DNA of 6,760 nucleotides. It comes from an uncultured Collinsella sp. (GTDB lineage Bacteria > Actinomycetota > Coriobacteriia > Coriobacteriales > Coriobacteriaceae). The position numbers were made by a program, and so were the translations under genes. Positions within the stretch are counted from its first letter, which is position 1. Each line of letters starts with the position of its first letter. Shown here in pieces: positions 6,445-6,760 of the stretch. The stretch spans positions 1 through 6,760 of the forward strand of contig CAJJYO010000091.1 of NCBI GenBank assembly GCA_905197385.1, in the 5' to 3' direction. The notes under the pieces were generated by a model. It was not told the origin of the DNA. It saw only the letters and a list, made by a program, of their open reading frames with translations, and searched no databases.

Positions 6445-6760
6445 CGGCCGACCTCCTCGACGATGCTGACGAAATTCTTAAGGATGCGCTGACCCAGCGC
6501 GGAGGATTTCTCGGGATGGAACTGGCAGCCCCACACGTTGCCGTGGCGCACGATGCACGGGAAACTCCGCGTATAGTGCGTGCGCGCCAGCACATCGGCG
6601 GCATCGGCATCGTCGGCCACCGCATAGCTGTGGGTGAAATACATGTTGGCACCCTCGGCAAAACCGGCAAGCAGTGGATCGGCCGCACCGGCGGGCGTCA
6701 TGTGCACCTGGTCCCAGCCCACGTGCGGCACCTTAAGGCGACTCGACTCCAAGCGCGTGC
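6441..6760 (-). CDS. hisH: Imidazole glycerol phosphate synthase, glutaminase subunit, 3' part
   Basis: HisH hydrolyses glutamine and channels the ammonia to HisF. Only the C-terminal part (about 105 codons) is in the window; the start and the catalytic cysteine lie beyond the right edge. Visible class I amidotransferase signatures are VPHVGWDQV, YFTHSYAV and WGCQFHPEKSS; in this last motif the catalytic His (codon 6516-6518) and Glu are present. The C-terminus LKNFVSIVEEVGR is typical. An apparent TTG start at 6750-6752 lies inside the conserved domain, so it is not the true start. The stop codon overlaps the hisA ATG. Confidence 0.94.
   Translation of the reverse strand, partial: TRLESSRLKVPHVGWDQVHMTPAGAADPLLAGFAEGANMYFTHSYAVADDADAADVLARTHYTRSFPCIVRHGNVWGCQFHPEKSSALGQRILKNFVSIVEEVGR

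Noticed and set aside
4846..6492. A 548-codon open frame on the plus strand
   Set aside because: It is exactly antisense to hisF and hisA, has no ribosome binding site, and its product is rich in His, Arg and Ala with no domain. Long antisense frames are common in GC-rich coding DNA.

Overview
The window looks like chromosomal DNA from a high-GC Gram-positive bacterium. The protein sequences and the AAAGGA/GGAGG ribosome binding sites fit the Coriobacteriia (Actinomycetota), probably a Collinsella-like gut organism. That placement rests on recall of family sequences, not on a search. Coding density is high, most genes lie on the minus strand, and no rRNA, tRNA, CRISPR array or transposase gene is visible.

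Left part (1-2712, all minus strand): a short gene run reads from right to left. It starts with a stand-alone LarC C-terminal-domain protein (nickel-pincer cofactor metal insertion), then a YfcE-type metallophosphodiesterase, then MazG (NTP pyrophosphohydrolase). A good intrinsic terminator follows mazG. Next comes the 5' part of eno (enolase), with its own leader and running off the left edge. The eno reading frame is open, but it lacks about 14 residues (42 bp) that enolases normally have just before the barrel domain.

Middle (2713-4060): a 316-bp divergent intergenic region carries a perfect 21-bp inverted repeat and a possible promoter for the only plus-strand gene. That gene encodes a PHP-domain histidinol-phosphatase. 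It converges on the histidine operon, and the 120-bp gap between them holds a second long inverted repeat with 26-nt arms.

Right part (4061-6760, minus strand): the distal end of a histidine operon in the order hisH (partial, 3' end only)-hisA-hisF-hisI-hisE. hisH/hisA overlap by 4 nt and hisA/hisF are 3 nt apart, so they are probably translationally coupled. A 160-bp gap with a long imperfect palindrome separates hisF from hisI. Together with the phosphatase, these genes cover the PR-ATP pyrophosphatase, PR-AMP cyclohydrolase, ProFAR isomerase, IGP synthase (HisF+HisH) and histidinol-phosphate phosphatase steps.

The points most worth checking are the in-frame gap in enolase, the Ala at the usual catalytic Asp position of HisA (with an Asp two residues earlier on the same strand), the orphan LarC2 protein, and three unrelated long intergenic palindromes. 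No obviously new defence or mobile system was found.
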